Position numbers and translations under genes: made by a program. DNA of 24,054 bases, from positions 1-24,054 of the forward strand of contig JBBHKE010000645.1 in NCBI GenBank assembly GCA_037447655.1, read 5' to 3'. How positions within the stretch are numbered: the stretch's first letter is position 1; each line of letters opens with the position of its first letter. Source of the DNA: Zygnema cylindricum. Taxonomy: Eukaryota; Streptophyta; Zygnematophyceae; Zygnematales; Zygnemataceae. Shown piece by piece: positions 20,076 to 24,054 of this stretch. The notes beneath the pieces are model-generated. The model had not been told where the DNA came from, made no database searches, and saw only the letters and a program-made list of their open reading frames with translations.

Positions 20076-20444
20076 CACAGGCAAACTTTAAACGAATGTA
20101 GTGTAGTCTGTATTAAACTCAACCTTGCATTCGTTTTTTGTGTCTGTACTGTAGTGTAGTTTAGTGGTATTAAGGGTACTTTCGCGTGTAACCGAATCTT
20201 TAGTCTTATAAATTTGTTTTAAGCAAATATTCTCCGAACTACTTTCAGAGAATTTGTATGTAAAGACATGAAATCGTTACTTTAGATTGTGACGAATGTA
20301 GACGTGGGTGTAATTTGTGACGAATATAGGCAACCATAAAACTCGCGACAATTGATGACATTTACAAAATAGCAATGGTTGTAGACGTCTAGCTACTTGT
20401 GACATTGTAGATATTTAGGGTTTGTAACCATTTTGACGTCACGC

Positions 20445-21740
20445 TCAAATTATGATTGCGTCGCAAAATATCAGTTTTAGAGAGCGGACAGGTTTTGTCA
20501 TCATATCTCTTATCATTTCTCCATCTGGTCTATATTCCAATTTTATAATTTTTTTCTCAACTTTTTCTCTTACAAAGCTCAGTTTTACATCCATATGTTT
20601 TACCTTATGGTGATGTTTGGGGTTGGGTGTAATGGCAATTGCAGTTTGATAATCACAAAACACATTTTGTACACCACATTTCATAACTCCAAGCTCATGG
20701 AGCAACGATTTCACCCACATTAATTCTTTGACAGCACAGCAAGAGGCCATGGACTCAGCCTCCATCGTGGACTAAGCAACGACCTTTTTTTTGCTTACTG
20801 CTACAACATCAACCCCGTTCCAAACATACAACACATACGTAGATGTACACCTCCACATTAGAGCATCCCAAAAACTGGCATCACTCCAAGTAGTGATGTT
20901 AGTATTATCTCCCCCCAAATGCAACCAAAGATCTCTTGTTCGTATAAAGTACCTCATTACCCTCTTGGCTGCTTCCTAATCTCTCCTCCTAGGGTCATTC
21001 AAACTACTACTCAATATTCCTACTGGTGCCGCTATATCGGGTCGGGTCCAATTTATAAAATACATCAAGCTACCGACGACTTGTGTGTACGGAATATTTC
21101 TCATAAATTCTCTTTCTTCAGTCCTAACTCATCATCAAGAATTATAACTCCCGCTTCTAATCTCGGTTCATTTCCCTTCTTTAAATCCATTGGAGTCATA
21201 CAACTATTTGCTTTATCCATTTGAAAATTTTCAAGCATATTTTCGATTGCTTCTTTTTGAGTTAGTCATTCTATTTTCTTCTCTCTATCCCTCTTCATCT
21301 CAATGCCCAAATTATATTTTCCTTCCCCAAAATCTTTCATTTCGAATATACTCTTTAGATCCTCTTTTAGTTTATTAATTTTCTCGATTAATTTACTTAA
21401 AACAAGCAAATCATCAACATAAATTGTAATGAAAATTATACCTTCCTCATCCTCGAATAGATAGATGGAATAATATGAACTAATTTTAGATATATCTTAA
21501 TTTTGTCAAAAACTCATCCAATTTCTTGTTCCATTGGTCGAGGAGCGTGTTTCAGTCCATAAAGAGACTTTATCAGTCTGCACACCTTGCTTTCTTCTCG
21601 TTCCTCCACAAAACCTTCCGGCTCTCGCATAAAGATTTCTTCTTCCAATTCTCTATGTAAGAAGGTTGTTTTGATATCTATCTGGTGTATTTCCATGTCT
21701 TCCCTTGCCGCCAAATTGAGTAGAATTTTGACGGAGGGAA
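20445..21740 (-). pseudogene. Copia reverse transcriptase and RNase H (broken)
   Basis: Ty1/copia pol, C-terminal half. Motifs: HQIDIKTTFLHRELEEEIFM and PEGFVEE, SLYGLKHAPR (21714-21514), the intact catalytic box FITIYVDDLLVLSK at about 21435-21395, MRYFIRTRDLWLHLG and TWSDASF (20957-20772), then RNase H MEAESMASCCAVKELMWVK, CDYQTAIAITPNPKHHHKVK, HMDVKLSFVREKV and DMMTKPV (20765-20445). Stops occur between the blocks, including one just before the RNase H frame. The product would copy element RNA to DNA; here it is a fossil. No LTR or polypurine tract is visible below 20445. Confidence 0.9.
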
Positions 21741-22700
21741 ATCTAACAACCGGAGCAAAGGTCTTCGTATAATCGATCCCTTGCTTTTGTGTGAACTATT
21801 TGGCTACTTATCTGACCTTGTATCGCTCGATGGTGTTTTCTCAATTGAGTTTCTACTTAAATACCCACTTGCATCCAATCGGTTTTTCTGTCCAGTGGTT
21901 AGTCCACCAACTCCCATGTATTTTCTTCCATAATAAAAAATATTTCATCATTAATAGTTGTTACCTATCTACTCATTTCCAAACTATTAATTGCCTCTAA
22001 GTAAGTTTGAGGTTCACTCACATGTGACAGTTTCGTTACCTTATTGTTAACTAGTCTCTCTTGAAGTATTTTGTTGCTTTTTCTCCCTCCTTCAAAATCT
22101 GATGCTGGAATGGAGTGTAATCTCAGATTTTTCCAAATAATTTCATCATCTCCCCTATCTATGGATTCCATTTATGGTCTTTCGTCGTTCTTTTCTTCGG
22201 TTTGAATTGGAAATCGTGGCTCCAAAAAACAATCATTCTTGGTCAGATTTTTCTTGGCATTTGCAATGTCCTGCTCAACTGATGAACTGTTAGAAGAATA
22301 TGAATCTAGCTTTTTTTTGTGATTCAATTCTAATATTGACCTTTTTAGTATCTTTAAGGGGATCTACTGATTTTCTTTCATCCATAACTACCAAGTGTTT
22401 AACTAGAATGATATCTTCTTTCCCACGGTCGTAAACTCCACATCATTTGACATTTTCATCATATCCAAGTGGATTTGGTATCTTTAAAAGGATCTACTCA
22501 TTTTCCTTCATCTTTAACTACGAAGTGTTTAACTACAATGATATCTTCTTTCCCAAGGTCGTAAACTCTACATCATTTCACATTTTCATCATATCCAAGT
22601 GGATACCCCGGCTTTTATCTTTCATTTAATTTCCAATTTGATCTTTCTGTACTTAGATTGTAAACTTGACTTCCGAATACCTCTAAGTGTGAGACATCAG
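21741..22700 (-). pseudogene. Copia pol linker and RT N-terminal part (degenerate)
   Basis: Contains the frame 22171-21965 (SEPQTYLEAINSLEMSR, the usual start of the copia RT domain) and, upstream of it, shifted frames in the variable integrase-RT linker. A 130-bp tandem duplication lies in the linker and adds a further frame change. Confidence 0.65.
22348..22607. repeat. 130-bp tandem duplication inside the copia linker
   Basis: GTATCTTTAA at 22348 recurs at 22478, and both units end with CATCATATCCAAGTGGAT. The units differ at about ten positions. The period is not a multiple of three. Confidence 0.9.
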
Positions 22701-23454
22701 GTTATCTCCCTGTCCATCTTTCATAAGGTTTTTGACCTTTCACCGTCGAGGTGAGGACCCTATTCTTAAGGTAATTAGCAAAGTTCATTGCCTTTGCCCA
22801 GAAGCAATTTTTAATCATTTTATCTATCAACATGCTTTAGGCACTACCACTTAGTGTCCTATTTAATCTCTTAGCTACACCATTTTGTTCCACATTCTTT
22901 GGGATAGTCTTTTGGTGTTGACCTCCCTCTTCTTTTTGAAAATCCTCAAAATTATTAGAAGTTTATTTCCCCCCATTTTCACTCCTCACTCTCTTTATAG
23001 GAGTTTCACAAAGCTTCTCACTCCATGCCTTATACTCTTTAAAATTGATTGGTGCTTCAGATTTTGCTTTAAGGAAATAGAATATGGAAGAACTAGACCA
23101 ATCATCAATAATAGTAAGCATAAATCTCTTCCTTCCAACTGATGGCACCTTGGCCGGTCCCCATATGTTAGTATCAACTAGATCTAGGACTTTTTCTCCC
23201 TTATAGGTTGCAGTTTTAGGAAAAGGCAATCTGTGGATCTTACCTTGAGCACATCCACCACACTCATCCAAAGTGTCATTATCCCCAAACTGAATTCCAT
23301 CAACTACTCCTACCTTCTTCATTTCATTTAGCGTATCTAGACGCACATCCCCTAATTTTTTATGCCATATCATGAAGTAATTTACACCAACATAGTAAAC
23401 TCCATTCTTTCTATTACTCAAATTCAACCGAAACTGTAAATCTCTAATCTCCAT
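22701..23454 (-). pseudogene. Copia integrase (broken)
   Basis: Starts with the pre-integrase zinc region (WHKKLGDVRLDTLNEMKKVG, then CGGCAQGKIHRLPFP) and the core with DLVDTNIWGP, FMLTIIDDWSS and VRSENGGK (23454-22963). After a stop the continuation reads VEQNGVAKRLNR, where related elements have Glu in place of Lys, then a piece near 22810 (CFWAKAMNFANYLKNR). The protein would insert copia cDNA into the host genome; this copy is dead by stops and by the altered third acidic position. Confidence 0.88.
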
Positions 23455-23640
23455 TGGCCCATAGAATGTCTAGCTTATATAGAGCCACTAGGATAATATT
23501 TGACCCTTTGAATTTCAGACCAAATAAAGCCACCCGGTTAGAGAAGAGTTTTGACAAACCTCACCTTGTGAAGCATCAACTTGTTTGAGTCATACGCAAA
23601 AAAAAATTCTGAATTTACTCCCCAGATCACCTATAAATAC
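23455..23640 (-). pseudogene. Copia protease/pre-integrase remnant, 5' truncated
   Basis: Upstream of the integrase frame, broken minus-strand codons such as HKVRF, PGGFIWSEIQRVKYYPSGS fit the segment between protease and integrase. No Gag or 5' LTR follows to the right, so the element seems truncated near here. Confidence 0.4.
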
Positions 23641-24054
23641 AAATGGTCTCTGAAAAAGAGGTGCCTAAAAAGTGTTGTTTTTGAAAACTTAGTTTCGTGC
23701 GTACGGAGCGTTTCGTGCGTGCGCGTGTTCGCCTGCGTGCGCATTTACGCGATGTAGTGTGGAGGTTCGAATTGATTTGCGGATTGGGGGAGTAAATGTA
23801 CGAAGAAAATTAAATGTACGTGAAGGACTAATTGAGTGGCGCAGAATGCGCAATGTAAATGGACGGCGGATCGCGAAGCGATCCGATTTGAAATTTTTGA
23901 AGTGTGAAAATGTACGCATGGCGTACAAAACAAAATGCGACAAGCGCATTTATTACAAGGGACGCGCTTGCGGTACGAAAATGATTTCGATTGTACGAGG
24001 TTTCGACAAGTGGATTTTTATGACCACGCGGCGCGACATCAAGGGTGCCGATTA
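23641..24054. other. Unassigned region with a cluster of short hairpins
   Basis: No gene recognised; the frames at 23689-23949 are biased by GCG-rich repeats and show no domain. Four perfect short hairpins occur in about 115 bp: GCGCA-gaa-TGCGC (23839-23851), CGGATCGC-gaa-GCGATCCG (23867-23885), TGTACGC-atg-GCGTACA (23911-23927) and AAATGCG-acaag-CGCATTT (23933-23951). The stretch is richer in CpG than its neighbours. Confidence 0.6.

Larger units (their letters stand above)
19013..20440. other. Non-coding 3' flank of copy 2
   Basis: AT-rich. Blocks match the flank of copy 1 in the same order up to about 20150, including the hairpin region. Three copies of the 8-mer CGATTGGT/G lie at 19127-19150. 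From about 20150 to 20440 I see no homology to copy 1 and no gene; that part may be copia 3' sequence or unrelated DNA. The ORF at 19275-19553 lies inside this homologous non-coding flank and has no counterpart in copy 1. Confidence 0.55.

Noticed and set aside
20150-20440. Copia 3' LTR
   Set aside because: No matching sequence is found to the right of the copia pol remnant, and no polypurine tract follows the pol stop.
23689-23949. Minus-strand ORFs at the right end
   Set aside because: Arg/His/Ala-rich translation follows from the GCG-rich hairpin cluster; no motif or conservation can be shown.

Overview
The window looks like repeat-rich nuclear DNA from a green plant. It carries degenerate Ty3/gypsy and Ty1/copia retrotransposons of plant type, AT-rich intergenic DNA, GT-AG introns and no bacterial-style operons. 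Wording in the gypsy integrase (SRDHPQADGL) reminds me of elements in non-flowering plants or streptophyte algae, but I cannot fix the species. No intact protein-coding gene is visible; everything recognisable is broken by stops, frameshifts or insertions.

The backbone is two head-to-tail copies of one unusual gene on the + strand. Copy 1 is cut by the left window edge and supplies only its C-terminal end (2-742). Copy 2 (about 3893-6220, resuming at 18550-19012) is nearly complete. Its exons encode a region resembling the Ndc10 domain II / Crypton tyrosine-recombinase fold, then a Pro/Ser-rich tract made of a 60-bp coding minisatellite, then a C-terminal domain resembling the fungal GCR1_C DNA-binding domain. 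The 3' flanks of the copies (743 to about 3020, and 19013 to about 20150) are also homologous, so the repeated unit is larger than the coding region and may be a mobile element or a tandem gene family.

Copy 2 is split inside its last exon by a 12.3-kb gypsy element (6221-18545) whose pol and gag lie on the minus strand. Removing the element plus one short target duplication restores an exact codon-by-codon alignment to copy 1. The LTR pieces are in an abnormal order (A-B-A-internal-B), as if a two-LTR circle had been opened inside one LTR. Gag, protease, reverse transcriptase, RNase H and integrase can be traced, but frames are broken and several catalytic positions differ from the family consensus.

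Right of copy 2 lies a 5'-truncated copia pol remnant on the minus strand (20445 to about 23640), with no LTR seen. The last 400 bases hold an unexplained cluster of four short perfect hairpins. Additional local tandem duplications (periods 314, 272, 130, 60 and 55 bp), a CT microsatellite and a TTATCCCC-type array are scattered through the window.
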